Positions 25,656-34,999 of a stretch of 64,000 nt of DNA are shown one piece after another. The notes beneath the pieces are model-generated. The model searched no databases. It saw only the letters and a list, made by a program, of their open reading frames with translations, and had not been told where the DNA came from. This DNA is from JACKNG01 sp050184115. Lineage in GTDB: Bacteria > Pseudomonadota > Gammaproteobacteria > Ga0077536. Positions within the stretch are counted from its first letter, which is position 1. Every line of letters starts with the position of its first letter. The stretch is taken from NCBI GenBank assembly GCA_050184115.1, contig JBFXAQ010000009.1, forward strand, positions 178,170-242,169, read 5' to 3'. The translations under genes and the position numbers were made by a program.

Positions 25656-26711
25656 TCACCGAGCCGCCCGCGCGCAGCGCGGCGGCGGCACCGCCGTGCC
25701 GAGCGAGGTCAGCGCGCGATCGGCGAACAGCAGCAGGTGGCCACGTGCCGCGGCCGCGGCGCGGGCACGTTCGCGCAGGGCCGAATCGCTGGCGTATTCG
25801 ACGACGAAGACCGGCTTGCCGGCCTCGCGCAGGGGTTCGAGGTCGCCCTCGACCGTGGCGGTGTGCACGTCCGCCTGCGGCACATCGCCGAGGGTATAGA
25901 GATCCTCGACCGCGATGCCGTCGACAGCGGCCACGTACTCGGGGAACGCGAGCAGCGCCGAACCGTTCTGCGGTACGACCAGGAAGTCCGGGCGGCGGCT
26001 GCGGGCGTGCGCGACGATGGTGAGGACCCAGCGCACCATGTCCTCGCGGTAGCTGCGCCCGGTCTCGGGATTGTTCCGCAGGGCCTCCCAGGTGTCGCTT
26101 TGCGGGTCGTGCTCGAAGTACTGGAAGGCGTCGACGATGTCGAGGTAGATGCCGTCGAATTCCTGCTCGAGCAGGCTGTCGAGGTCGGCCAGCACGATCT
26201 GCTGCCAGCGCTTGTCCCAGTAGCGCACCTTGTAGTTCCCGGGCCAGTCCGGGTTGGGCGCGACGATGAACTCCGGGGTCGCTTGGTCCGGCCGACCGTC
26301 GGCCCCGAAGTGCCAGGTCGGCTGCCAGTACGGCCGGTAGTCCTCGGCCTCGCCGATCGAGAGATAGGACACCACGCTGCGCCCGGGTGCGGCGTAGCGG
26401 ATCGACTCGAGTTCCGGAATGGTCCAGCGCGCGTCGCCGCTGCCGTAGGCACGATCGAGCACGAGGACGTCGCGCCCGGATGCGGCCAGCGCATCGACCG
26501 CGCCGAGACGGTTCGGGCGCAGGCGATCGGCCTGCAGTACGTAACCGATGCTGCACGGCGCACTCGCCGTCCACGGAGCGGACCCGGCGCCGTCGGCAAG
26601 GGCTGCCCCGCCCGCCAGGGCGAGGACGAGCGGCGCGAAGCGCGCCAGGACACGCCTCGCACGGTAGACTACGCGCCCATGAATGCGCCGCCCCTGAAGA
26701 AAATCCTGCAC
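25656..26711 (-). CDS. secreted GH114-type (TM1410-like) endo-alpha-1,4-polygalactosaminidase
   Basis: About 351 residues including an N-terminal signal-like segment (RRVLARFAPLVLALAGGAAL). The fold is a TIM barrel with the family strands VVSYLSIGEAEDYRPYW, ADLDSLLEQEFDGIYLDIVD and DFLVVPQNGSALL. The Asp in GIYLDIVD and the Glu in SIGEAE are candidate catalytic residues. No ATG is in frame. GTG 26711 has GGAG 8 bases upstream but overlaps the divergent response-regulator start by 33 bases, so the start is uncertain. The family cleaves galactosamine-containing polymers. Beside a pel locus whose PelA lacks its hydrolase domain, it is the likely Pel-trimming enzyme (inference). Confidence 0.78.
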   Translation of the reverse strand: MQDFLQGRRIHGRVVYRARRVLARFAPLVLALAGGAALADGAGSAPWTASAPCSIGYVLQADRLRPNRLGAVDALAASGRDVLVLDRAYGSGDARWTIPELESIRYAAPGRSVVSYLSIGEAEDYRPYWQPTWHFGADGRPDQATPEFIVAPNPDWPGNYKVRYWDKRWQQIVLADLDSLLEQEFDGIYLDIVDAFQYFEHDPQSDTWEALRNNPETGRSYREDMVRWVLTIVAHARSRRPDFLVVPQNGSALLAFPEYVAAVDGIAVEDLYTLGDVPQADVHTATVEGDLEPLREAGKPVFVVEYASDSALRERARAAAAARGHLLLFADRALTSLGTAVPPPRCARAAR

Positions 26712-27080
26712 GTCGACGACTCCGACGATATCCGCGAACTGGTCCGTCACGGCCTCGAACGCGATGGCCGTTACACCTTGATGTTCTGCGCTTCGGCCGC
26801 GGAGGCGCTGGACCGCGCGCCGGCCTTCACACCCGACCTGCTGCTGCTCGATTCCATTATGCCGGACATCTCCGGCGTCGGCCTGTACGAGCAGCTCCGC
26901 GCGCAGCCTGGACTCGCCAACACGCCGGTGATCTTCCTCACCACCCAGGCCGAGACCCTCGATTTCACCAGCTTCCTGCGCGTCGGCGCCATCGACGTCA
27001 TCGGCAAACCCTTCGATGTCGCCACGCTGGCCGACACGGTCGAGGAGATCTGGCGCGAGCACTGGGCGCGCCAGGGCTGA
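26679..27080 (+). CDS. single-domain response regulator (CheY-like)
   Basis: A 133-residue receiver domain with nothing attached. Acidic pocket residues are in HVDDSDD, the phospho-acceptor Asp in LLLLDSIMPD, the switch Thr in FLTTQAE and the conserved Lys in IGKPFD. It lies between the GH114-type gene (divergent, overlapping start) and pelG (convergent). It may pass a phosphorylation signal into exopolysaccharide control, or partner the orphan kinase at 20842; neither is shown by sequence. Confidence 0.9.
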   Translation: MNAPPLKKILHVDDSDDIRELVRHGLERDGRYTLMFCASAAEALDRAPAFTPDLLLLDSIMPDISGVGLYEQLRAQPGLANTPVIFLTTQAETLDFTSFLRVGAIDVIGKPFDVATLADTVEEIWREHWARQG

Positions 27081-27140
27081 CCCGCCGCCCCCGCCCCGAG
27101 AACTGTCACGCGCCCTGCCCGGGCCGTCCGCTCGCCGCTC

Positions 27141-28523
27141 TCACCCCCGGATCGAGGCGTTGTGCCGCACGAACGTCTGGTACGGCAGGTCGGCGAGGAA
27201 GCGTGCCGTCACCACGTAGGCGACGATGAAGGTCAGCAGGCAGGCGAGGAAGAAGCCGTAGCCGTAATAGGCGAAGCCGAATTGCAGGCTGGCCCAGGCG
27301 AAGGTGGCGTTGGCGGCGAAGAAGAACACCTGGATGATCACCACCGGCGCGCGGAAGTCGAAGTAGGCCAGCACGATCAGGAGCATCAGCACCAGCACCT
27401 GGAACAACGAACCGAGCACGCCGAGACGGAAGATGCCGAGCTGCAGGAAGTCGATGCCGAAGGCCTCGAAGATCTGCGGCGCGAGCAGGATGATGGCGAG
27501 GCTCACCGTGCCCTGGATGACCATCATGTTGCGCACGCCATCGACCAGCGCCCGCACCAGCAGCCGGTGGTTGGCGCGGATGTGCTCGAGGTTGGCGTGG
27601 CGCTGCAATTCACGGAAGAAGTGGATGTAGGCCTCGTAGAAACGCGTCTCCACGATCATCATGAAAATGGCCATGGACGGCGTGATGGTGAGGTAGGCGA
27701 GAAACATCGCGCTGTCGTACTGCGGGTAGGTGACCAGCCCGCTGGCGGCGTGCACCGCCTCCGGCGCGGTCCACATGACGAACTTGTCGACCCACACGGC
27801 GGCGTTGTAGGCGAAACCGGACAGCGCCAGCATCCAGTACGGACGAAAGGCCGGCAGGAAGGCGAAGGGGCGTGTCACGGCGTAGGGATACTCGGCCAGG
27901 ATCTTGGCCAGCAGCATGCTGACCGTGACCACCAGGCCCAGGGTGAAGGCCAGCAGCAGGCCAGCCGCGGTCGGCGCGTTGGCCATCGCGATACCGCTGC
28001 CGAGCGCCGTGCCCATGCCGAAGAGGAAGGCCTGCGTGATGCTGCGGTAGTCCTTCAGCGCCGAAAGGAAGATCGAGACCAGCCACATCAGGCCGATGGC
28101 GATGAGGTTGACCACGGCCAGGGTCGCTACCGCCGGCGCGAGCGCGGCGTAGCCGAAGTACAGCGCAATGGCGAACGGGACCTGGGTCAGGATCACCAGC
28201 ACCGTCGCGCCGACCAGCATCGACGGTGCGGCGCGCACATCGGCGGCGTAGATGGCGTCGGCCAGCACGCGCGTCAGTACGATCAGCAGCGGCCCGCTCA
28301 GCACCAGCGAGAAGGCGAAGTTGTAGATGATGACCGTGCGGAACTCGTCCAACGCCACGCGGTTGCCGCTGCCGGTGGCATAGAACGACAGCCCGCCGAG
28401 CGCCAGCACCGTGAACAACCACGGCCCGTTGGAAGCCATCGCGGAATGGGCGAAACCCTGCAGGATGCCGAGCAGGTCGTCCTTGCGCGTGAGCTTGCGC
28501 AGGACGAAGCCGATGCCGGCCAT
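27141..28523 (-). CDS. pelG: Pel polysaccharide inner-membrane transporter PelG
   Basis: A 460-residue polytopic protein with about 12 hydrophobic helices, close to PelG of Pseudomonas aeruginosa (456). It starts MAGIGFVLRKLTRKDDLLGI, a strongly conserved PelG N-terminus. PelG belongs to the MATE-like flippase superfamily and forms the export channel of the PelDEFG synthase complex. Its ATG overlaps the pelF stop by one base (TGATG), implying translational coupling. It is the last gene of the pel operon; the gene beyond (26679) is on the other strand. Confidence 0.93.
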   Translation of the reverse strand: MAGIGFVLRKLTRKDDLLGILQGFAHSAMASNGPWLFTVLALGGLSFYATGSGNRVALDEFRTVIIYNFAFSLVLSGPLLIVLTRVLADAIYAADVRAAPSMLVGATVLVILTQVPFAIALYFGYAALAPAVATLAVVNLIAIGLMWLVSIFLSALKDYRSITQAFLFGMGTALGSGIAMANAPTAAGLLLAFTLGLVVTVSMLLAKILAEYPYAVTRPFAFLPAFRPYWMLALSGFAYNAAVWVDKFVMWTAPEAVHAASGLVTYPQYDSAMFLAYLTITPSMAIFMMIVETRFYEAYIHFFRELQRHANLEHIRANHRLLVRALVDGVRNMMVIQGTVSLAIILLAPQIFEAFGIDFLQLGIFRLGVLGSLFQVLVLMLLIVLAYFDFRAPVVIIQVFFFAANATFAWASLQFGFAYYGYGFFLACLLTFIVAYVVTARFLADLPYQTFVRHNASIRG

Positions 28524-30052
28524 CAGGCCACCTCCTCGTCGCGCGCCGGCGACGATGGCGTCCCGTCGGGTTGCGCCATGTAGCGCGCGTAACGATCGCC
28601 GTAGGCGACCATGACGTCCCGCTCCTGGTAGTAGCAACGGACACGCTCGCGGATCGCCGCGCTCGCCTGCGCATACCAGTCCGGTTCCAGCAGCAACCGG
28701 GCCACCGCCTGTGCGGTGGCCTCGGGGTCGGACAGCCGCACCACCGCGCCGGCCGGCCCCAGCGGCGGCGATTCGTCACTGCGCCCGAACAGGATCTCCT
28801 TGCACGAACCGACGTCGGTCGCGACCGACGGGATGCCGACGGCGCCCGCCTCCAGCAGCACCAGCGGCTGGGCCTCGGAAATCGAGGTCAGCACGATGAC
28901 GTCGATGGCGCCGAGATAGTCGTCGAGACGCACGCGCCCGGTGAAGCTCAAGGTCTCGCCGAGGCCGAGATGCTCGACCATTGCCACGCACTCCGCGTAG
29001 TACTCCTCGTCCTCCTCGGTCGGCCCCATCACCAGCGCGCGTAGCTCGGGCACCGTTTCGCGCAGGCGCGCCACCGCGCGGATGAACGACTTGACGTCCT
29101 TGATCGGCACCACCCGACCGATCAGGGCGATGGTCGGCGGCCGCCCTTCGCGGACATGATCGAGCGCCGAGAAGCGCGGAAAATCGATGCCGTTCGGGAC
29201 CACGGCGAGCTTGGCCGGGTCGGCGCCGTCGGCGATCTGGAACGCCTGGTTGCCCTCGTAGAGGGTGATGATCTCGTCGCAGGCGTCGTAACAGGCGCGT
29301 GAGTAGCCCTCGAAGGCGGCGATCCAGAAATCTTTGAGATCGAGCGCCGGGCGGTCGATGCCGAGCCCCACCAGCGGCAGCTCGAACAACCAGTCGGCCA
29401 TCGCGATCTCGATGCGCCGCTCGTTGGTATAGATGCCGTGCTCGGTGACGATGGCCGGTCGGCCGGTCTCGAGGCGCGCGCGCGCGGCGAGCAGGCCGGC
29501 GTAGCCGGTCGATACCGTGTGGTAGACCCGCGCCCGCGGCAACGGCGCCACGACCAGGCTGAACAATCCCCCCATCAGCGCCCGCCACGACCAGAAGTAA
29601 TCGAGGAAGGAGGTCTCGTGGTAGGTATCGCTGTACATGTCGACCAGCAGCTGCCAGGCCTCGCGCGAATCGAGCAGCACGTCCTGGCCGAGGTCGTCGC
29701 GGCGCGGCGCGATGATGTCCATGATGCGCGCGAGCGCCGGCGCGCCGCCGCCCCGCACGAGGTCCTCGATCGGGGCGCGCAGGCTCGCCAGCAGGCGACG
29801 CTGGCCGCGCACACGGCGACGGCCGCGGGCGAGGCGCTGCAGCGTGACCGGGGTGACTGCGACGACGTTGGCCGGCAGTTCGTAACGCCGGGTGAGATCG
29901 GCACCCGGCGGCATCAGGGTGAGAATGTGGAACGACAGGTGCGACAGGCCGCGGATGAGATCGTGGGTCCAGGTCGAGACGCCGCCGGCGACGTAGGGAT
30001 AGGTCCCTTCGAGCACCAGGCAGACGTCGGTCACGGTGGCCGCGCCGTTCAT
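28523..30052 (-). CDS. pelF: Pel polysaccharide glycosyltransferase PelF (GT4)
   Basis: A 509-residue cytosolic glycosyltransferase; P. aeruginosa PelF is 507. It opens with CLVLEGTYPYVAGGVSTWTH, a PelF hallmark, and carries the acceptor region with TEHGIYTNERRIEI. The GT-B C-domain has VPNGIDF, RVVPIKDVKSF and the EX7E motif in SEAQPLVLLEAG. It polymerises UDP-N-acetylgalactosamine-type donors into Pel. The ATG at 30052 overlaps the pelE stop (ATGA). No UDP-GlcNAc epimerase (pelX) gene is nearby, so the donor must come from elsewhere in the genome. Confidence 0.95.
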   Translation of the reverse strand: MNGAATVTDVCLVLEGTYPYVAGGVSTWTHDLIRGLSHLSFHILTLMPPGADLTRRYELPANVVAVTPVTLQRLARGRRRVRGQRRLLASLRAPIEDLVRGGGAPALARIMDIIAPRRDDLGQDVLLDSREAWQLLVDMYSDTYHETSFLDYFWSWRALMGGLFSLVVAPLPRARVYHTVSTGYAGLLAARARLETGRPAIVTEHGIYTNERRIEIAMADWLFELPLVGLGIDRPALDLKDFWIAAFEGYSRACYDACDEIITLYEGNQAFQIADGADPAKLAVVPNGIDFPRFSALDHVREGRPPTIALIGRVVPIKDVKSFIRAVARLRETVPELRALVMGPTEEDEEYYAECVAMVEHLGLGETLSFTGRVRLDDYLGAIDVIVLTSISEAQPLVLLEAGAVGIPSVATDVGSCKEILFGRSDESPPLGPAGAVVRLSDPEATAQAVARLLLEPDWYAQASAAIRERVRCYYQERDVMVAYGDRYARYMAQPDGTPSSPARDEEVA

Positions 30053-31173
30053 GCGCCGACGCCCTCGCTCCGCCGCGCGAGCCCCGCCCACATGCGCGCG
30101 CCGTCGCTCATGACGTCGCGGCCCTGCGCGCTACGCGCGAGCTCACGGGCGAGCACCCGCACCGCATCGTAATCGCCGCGCCGGTAATGCGCCTCGAGCA
30201 ACCAGTTGTCGATGCTCGGCTGCGCGCCGTGACGCTCACGCGTCGCCAGCAGCCAGTCGCGCGCCGCCTCGACGTCACCCGCGCGCAGCAGCAGGCGGCC
30301 GACGGCGACCCGTGCGTAGAGATCGTCTGGCTCGTCGTCGAGGTAACGGCGATAGGTCTCGACGGCGCGCGTGCGCACGCGCCGCGTGCGATCGGCGTCG
30401 AGCAGTCCCGAGAAGGCGTAGCGGTCGAGGTGGCGGGCGAGCTCGAGCAGATGCTTCGGCGCCGGATCGCGCGCGATGCGCTTGTCCAGTGTCATCACGC
30501 GATCGGCGAACTGGCTCTCGAGGTTGGTGATGGCGGTCGCCGCCTGGATGCGCACCGAGTTGTCGCTGTCTTCCAGAGCACGCTTCAGCACCGGCGCGAA
30601 GGGCGGTTCGAAGTGGCGGCTCATCATGCTGATGGCGAGCTGCTTCTGCTCGCGGCTGCCATAGTTGATGACGTCGGCGAAGGGGATCACCTGGGATTTC
30701 GACTCGCGCTGGCGCACGGTCAGCATCAGTTCGTCGTAGACGCGTTCGTAGATACGCCGTCCGCGCTCCGGGAAGAGCTCCTTGTACCACTCCTCGAACG
30801 GGCGCGAGGAACGCAGGTGCCGCAGGTAGAGCAGGAAGGCCACGGCGGTACTGGCACTGCCGAGCGGGCCGAACACCGCGGTGGCGAACGACAGGTACCA
30901 GGCCCAGAAGATGCGCGCGGCATTGCGGCGGCGGAACTCCGTCACGCGCTGGCCGGGCTCGGCGCGGTCGGCGTGCAGGCGACCCTGGAAACGTTGCGTG
31001 TACAGCGCCGCATAGGTCAGGCAGGCGCCGGTGGTGAGGAGATGGATGACCAGGGCGTCCTGCCAGACCGGCCGCGCCTGGACGAATTCGAGCAGCGCCG
31101 GCAGGTCGGCCAGCGTGGCGACCGTGCACATGGCGACGAAAGCGCCGTTCCAGGCGAAATCGATGCGCGTCAC
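30049..31173 (-). CDS. pelE: Pel biosynthesis membrane/TPR protein PelE
   Basis: A 374-residue protein starting at GTG 31173, which overlaps the pelD stop (GTGA). Two to three hydrophobic helices lie in the first 110 residues. A cytoplasmic helical-repeat region follows: a HEAT-like part (LKRALEDSDNSVRIQAATAI) and a TPR-like part near the C-terminus (YARVAVGRLLLRAGDVEAAR). PelE of P. aeruginosa is 329 residues with the same plan and bridges PelD, PelF and PelG. Assignment rests on gene order plus architecture, since PelE sequences vary. Confidence 0.88.
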   Translation of the reverse strand: MTRIDFAWNGAFVAMCTVATLADLPALLEFVQARPVWQDALVIHLLTTGACLTYAALYTQRFQGRLHADRAEPGQRVTEFRRRNAARIFWAWYLSFATAVFGPLGSASTAVAFLLYLRHLRSSRPFEEWYKELFPERGRRIYERVYDELMLTVRQRESKSQVIPFADVINYGSREQKQLAISMMSRHFEPPFAPVLKRALEDSDNSVRIQAATAITNLESQFADRVMTLDKRIARDPAPKHLLELARHLDRYAFSGLLDADRTRRVRTRAVETYRRYLDDEPDDLYARVAVGRLLLRAGDVEAARDWLLATRERHGAQPSIDNWLLEAHYRRGDYDAVRVLARELARSAQGRDVMSDGARMWAGLARRSEGVGA

Positions 31174-32642
31174 GTGCGGCCCATGCCGGGTCGGAAAGGA
31201 GTCGGGCCGCCGGGTTCGGTGGCGTCGTAGTCGGGCTCGTGGATGGCCCGTGCATCGAAGGCCACGTCGACGTCGCCGAGTTCGCCCGGCAGGCGCTCGC
31301 GGAAGGCCGCGCACAGGCGACGGCCGACGAGCTCGGCCTCGGCGCGGCCGGCCAGCGGCAGCACGACGTCGAAGTGCCGGCCGCTGTCGCCGCGCTCGAA
31401 GGCGAGGTCGGTGTCGCGCAGCGTCGCCTGCACGGCAGCACTCAGACAGCCTGCGACCACCGCGCGCTGGGTGCGCTCGTGGCCGGCGTGTTCGGCAACC
31501 GCGATCGAGACCACCGCGACGGGGAAACGGGCGCGCTCGGCGATCGCGCGCAGCAGCTGCTCCATGCGTGGAAAGAAGGTGCCGGCGTAGAGCTGTGTCT
31601 CGGCGTCGAGCGCGCGTTCGAGCTGGCCCTGGCGGTAGCGTTGCGCGTTGGCGTAGAACGCGCCCACCCATTCGCACAGGACGCGGAAGATCTCTATCGT
31701 GCTGAGATTGAGATCGAGGAAGCCCATGTCCTCGATCTTGATCATGCCGCGTACCTCGCCGGTGTCGGGGTTGACCAGCGGGCCGGCGATGATGCCCTGG
31801 CCATCGAGCAGGACCTGTTCGTCGGGATGACTGACGCAGACCACGCGCGCGCGCGCGATGACCTCCTGGAACAGCGGCTGGTCGGCGCGAAAAATGCGCT
31901 TGTAGCGGTCGCGACGATGCCAGCCGGACTGGATGGCGGCTTCGAGCTCCCCCCCGGCGAGCAGGTAGATCGAACACTTCTCCGGGTTGATCACAGCCTT
32001 CACGTTGTCGATCGCGCCGGTCAGCACCTGGGCCGGCTCCATGCTCTCGACGGCGCGGGCGGCGGTGTACATCGACACCACCGTGCGCAGCTGGCCGGCC
32101 ACGCGCACCTCGAGCTGGCTCTTGGTCTCGTTCAGTGACTCGTAGGCGGCGGCGATGGTGCCGGCGCGCGTGCGCGCGGCGTCGAGATCGGCGCGCAGGT
32201 TGTCGCGCTCGCGGATCTGGCGCATGCGCAGCTCGCCGAGCAGCACCGCGCTGACCGCCCACAGCAGCGGCAGGCGCGCGAGCTCGAACAGCCAGGCGTA
32301 GAGATCCTGGCTCAGGCGCTGTTCCGGGATGTGCCCGGCGAAAAGGGCGACGGCGGCGAAGCCGGCCGCGATCAGGCCCTCGCGCGAGCCGTACTGGGTG
32401 GCGACGAAGACCACCAGGACCCAGAACGGGTGAGGATGCCAGTCCCAGTAGCCGCTGCCGTCGAGCAACAGGACGTCGATGCCGACCAGCAGGGCGAGAA
32501 AACCGACGATCTCGGCCAGTGCGTTGCCGCGGAAGCGCGGGCGCGCGGAGCTGCCGGCCGCGGCCTCCTCCTCCGCCGCCTCCAACTCCGCCGCGAGGTC
32601 GGGGTCTGCGGACGCGGGCTTGTCGTCGCCGTGTTCGATCAT
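31170..32642 (-). CDS. pelD: c-di-GMP receptor PelD
   Basis: A 490-residue inner-membrane protein. It has a cytosolic acidic N-terminus, four hydrophobic helices at about residues 42-135, a coiled stalk, a GAF domain (about 185-330) and a degenerate GGDEF domain (about 340-490). The GGDEF active site is lost, but the inhibitory-site RxxD survives as R409-D-T-D412. This is the c-di-GMP-binding element that makes Pel synthesis dependent on the messenger in P. aeruginosa. ATG 32642 has GGAAAG upstream; a GTG 51 bases earlier is less likely. Confidence 0.92.
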   Translation of the reverse strand: MIEHGDDKPASADPDLAAELEAAEEEAAAGSSARPRFRGNALAEIVGFLALLVGIDVLLLDGSGYWDWHPHPFWVLVVFVATQYGSREGLIAAGFAAVALFAGHIPEQRLSQDLYAWLFELARLPLLWAVSAVLLGELRMRQIRERDNLRADLDAARTRAGTIAAAYESLNETKSQLEVRVAGQLRTVVSMYTAARAVESMEPAQVLTGAIDNVKAVINPEKCSIYLLAGGELEAAIQSGWHRRDRYKRIFRADQPLFQEVIARARVVCVSHPDEQVLLDGQGIIAGPLVNPDTGEVRGMIKIEDMGFLDLNLSTIEIFRVLCEWVGAFYANAQRYRQGQLERALDAETQLYAGTFFPRMEQLLRAIAERARFPVAVVSIAVAEHAGHERTQRAVVAGCLSAAVQATLRDTDLAFERGDSGRHFDVVLPLAGRAEAELVGRRLCAAFRERLPGELGDVDVAFDARAIHEPDYDATEPGGPTPFRPGMGRT

Positions 32643-32722
32643 GGGCGCTGGCTTTCCGGGGACCTCGACCTCGCCGCTGGCGGCGCCTGCCACGCCCGGC
32701 GGGTGGCTACCGCGTCGAACGC

Positions 32723-33304
32723 TCAGGGCGTGCCGACACGGCTCTGCAGGACGCTCACCATCTCGTCGACCAGGCGCTGCGCCGCGGCGTTGACGCTGTC
32801 GCGCGCGATGTAGCCGCGACCGGTGGTGGAATGGCTCGCAGCCCAGCGCACCTTGCCGTCGGCGCCGACCAGGCGCAGGTTGATGCCCACCACCGGTTCC
32901 TCGTGCAGGCCGTGCTGGTAACCGTACTCCGACACGCTGCCGACCAGCACCGCGTCGACGCCGAGTCGAGCGGCGAGTTCGGCGGCGCCGAACGCCTCGG
33001 CGAGATCGGCCAGCTCGATGTCGAGCGCGCCGAGCGCCTTGCGCAGGGCGGTGCCCTCGGTGAGTTCGAACAGCTGGCGGCGATAGAGCTCGCTCGCGAC
33101 CAGCTCACCGACGATGATGCCGGCCTGCGGGAAATTGGTCAGATTCTCCAGCGGCACCACCGCCACGCGCTGGCGCGCGCTGGCGCCACTGTCGACGTAG
33201 TCGACGGCGTAACGGGTGTCGGCGCAGGCACTCAGCAGCAGCGTGAGCAGGAGGCCCATGAGAACGGCGCAACGGCGCCCGGCGAGGGTTGGGATGATGG
33301 TCAC
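32723..33304 (-). CDS. pelC: Pel export outer-membrane lipoprotein PelC
   Basis: A 193-residue lipoprotein from GTG 33304, or 178 residues from the internal ATG at 33259. A signal peptide with lipobox LLSAC leads into a small alpha/beta domain (VAVVPLENLTNF, LGVDAVLVGSVSEYG) that matches the PelC/CsgG-like fold. PelC forms a dodecameric ring under the outer membrane that funnels the cationic polymer to the PelB pore. A possible minus-strand extended -10 (TGCCATAAT, CATAAT at 33382-33377) lies in the 126-base gap after the pelB barrel gene, so pelC-G may have an internal promoter. Confidence 0.9.
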   Translation of the reverse strand: MTIIPTLAGRRCAVLMGLLLTLLLSACADTRYAVDYVDSGASARQRVAVVPLENLTNFPQAGIIVGELVASELYRRQLFELTEGTALRKALGALDIELADLAEAFGAAELAARLGVDAVLVGSVSEYGYQHGLHEEPVVGINLRLVGADGKVRWAASHSTTGRGYIARDSVNAAAQRLVDEMVSVLQSRVGTP

Positions 33305-33430
33305 GTTCGGGCTCTGGGTTGCTGTTCCACGGAAGGCTCTTGCGTCCGTTCTGGTCCGGCCGGGATGGCGCGGCCGATTATGGCAGTATCGGCACGCGCG
33401 GTGCCATGCCTTACCCGTCGCATCGGCACC

Positions 33431-34999
33431 TCACAAGCGGATCATGAGAAAGCCACCAAAGCTGTTCAGCGAACTCGCGCCACCGCGCGCCGAGGTGATG
33501 CTCTGGTTGAAGCGCGCGCCGAGCTCGAGCCCGGGCAGGGGCTGCCAGGCGAGATCGACGCCGAAGTGGTGCCCGCGGCCGTTGTAGCGGTCGACGGTGT
33601 AGCCGCCACGCGCGCCGACGCGCACGTAGTCGGTCAGCTGCTCGTTCCAGGCGAGCTGGACCTGGTGCACCTCGCGGTCGTTGAAACCGACCGGGGCGTA
33701 GCGATTGCCGGCGGCGTCGACGCGCTCGCGCACGTTGCCGTAGCGCTCGGTGTCGAAGTAGTACTCGAGGGTGATGCGCGGCGCCGCGCTCCACAGCGTG
33801 TAGGCGGTCGCGAGCTGCAGCCCCCAGGCATCGGCCAGCGCGGCATCGCCGTCGAGGCCGTAACGGCTGCCATGCAGCGCGGCCTCGAGCGTCCAGGGCT
33901 CGCGTGTGCGCCAGCGGTGGCCGAGTTGGGCGCGGTGGCGGTACCCCCCGTGCGCGATGCCCTCGACGAAATCCCAGTAGGGCCGCCAGGCGTCGAACTG
34001 GAAACGCGTCGTGCCCGGGTTCCAGCCGCGCTGCCAGCCGAGCGTCAGTCCTGGGCGCCCGGCGCCCTCGTGCAATTCCAAGCGCCCCTCGCCACCGCCC
34101 GGCGCGGGTCGATCGAGATACAGGCTCGCAAACTCGCGCCGCCCGTTGAACGACTCGATGAAACCGGCCGGGTTCTGCACCTGCGGATCGTCGACGTCGC
34201 GGTACTCGAAGCGCAGGCCGGCGACGGTATCGGCGCCGGCGAACGCGCGCGATTCCAGCACCCAGATGAGCTGCTCGTCCTCGTCCTTCACGTCGCTCAG
34301 GTCGAAGCTCGCGCGCACCATCGGGCCGTGCTCGTAGAGCAACGAGGCCTTGCCCTCGATCATGAACGGCGCGTCGGCGTCGAGCGCCAGGGCACGGTTA
34401 TAGAGCGCCACCGCATCGCGCCAGCGGCCGAGCTCGCGCTCCTGTTCGACGAGATCGAGCAGGGTCTGCACGTCCTCGGGGTGGCGCTCCATGAGATCGC
34501 GCAGTCGCGCCCGCGCCCCGGTGCGATCGCCGCCGCGGCCGCGCGTCAGGGCCTCGAGCCGATCGAGCCGCAGCGCCGAACCGTCGTCGACGCTGGCTGG
34601 CGCGGCGAGCGCTGCGGCGCTGCGCACGAGCCAGATCTCGTGCACGCCGGGACTGGCCTTGAGTTCGATGCGCGCATCGCGCACGGGTTCGAGGTAGAGG
34701 CTGTCGAAACCGTAGCGCAGATCCTGGATCCAGCCCGGGTGGCGCTCGCCGAGTCCGGCCAGTGCACTGGCATCGAAGGAGGCGGGGAAGCGCACCACCA
34801 CGCCGCGTCCCTCGAGGTCGATGGCGACGTCGCCGCGCCGCGGGATCGGGATCACCAGGCGCAGCGAGCGCGGTTCGGCATGCGCACTGATCGCCGGTGC
34901 GGCGGTGGCCGGCGCCGGCGCAGCATCCTCGGCGCGACAGCCGACGGCGGCGAACACCAGCGTCAGCGCGATCCCTAGCGCGGTCAGCGGGCTATTCAT
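33431..34999 (-). CDS. pelB: Pel outer-membrane porin, C-terminal half of a split PelB
   Basis: A 522-residue protein. A hydrophobic signal ending in FAAVGC is a weak lipobox candidate. A beta-sandwich-like N-region and a short TPR part (DAVALYNRALALDADAP) are followed by amphipathic strands from about residue 255 to the terminal FLMIRL, the profile of an outer-membrane beta barrel. In P. aeruginosa this barrel is the end of the single 1193-residue PelB. Here it is encoded separately, with an ATGA overlap to the upstream TPR gene, so stoichiometric synthesis is expected. It should be the Pel secretion pore. Confidence 0.82.
   Translation of the reverse strand: MNSPLTALGIALTLVFAAVGCRAEDAAPAPATAAPAISAHAEPRSLRLVIPIPRRGDVAIDLEGRGVVVRFPASFDASALAGLGERHPGWIQDLRYGFDSLYLEPVRDARIELKASPGVHEIWLVRSAAALAAPASVDDGSALRLDRLEALTRGRGGDRTGARARLRDLMERHPEDVQTLLDLVEQERELGRWRDAVALYNRALALDADAPFMIEGKASLLYEHGPMVRASFDLSDVKDEDEQLIWVLESRAFAGADTVAGLRFEYRDVDDPQVQNPAGFIESFNGRREFASLYLDRPAPGGGEGRLELHEGAGRPGLTLGWQRGWNPGTTRFQFDAWRPYWDFVEGIAHGGYRHRAQLGHRWRTREPWTLEAALHGSRYGLDGDAALADAWGLQLATAYTLWSAAPRITLEYYFDTERYGNVRERVDAAGNRYAPVGFNDREVHQVQLAWNEQLTDYVRVGARGGYTVDRYNGRGHHFGVDLAWQPLPGLELGARFNQSITSARGGASSLNSFGGFLMIRL

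Noticed and set aside
26679..27080. A fusion partner of the histidine kinase at 20842
   Set aside because: Separate gene with its own start and stop, and no linker or kinase domain.
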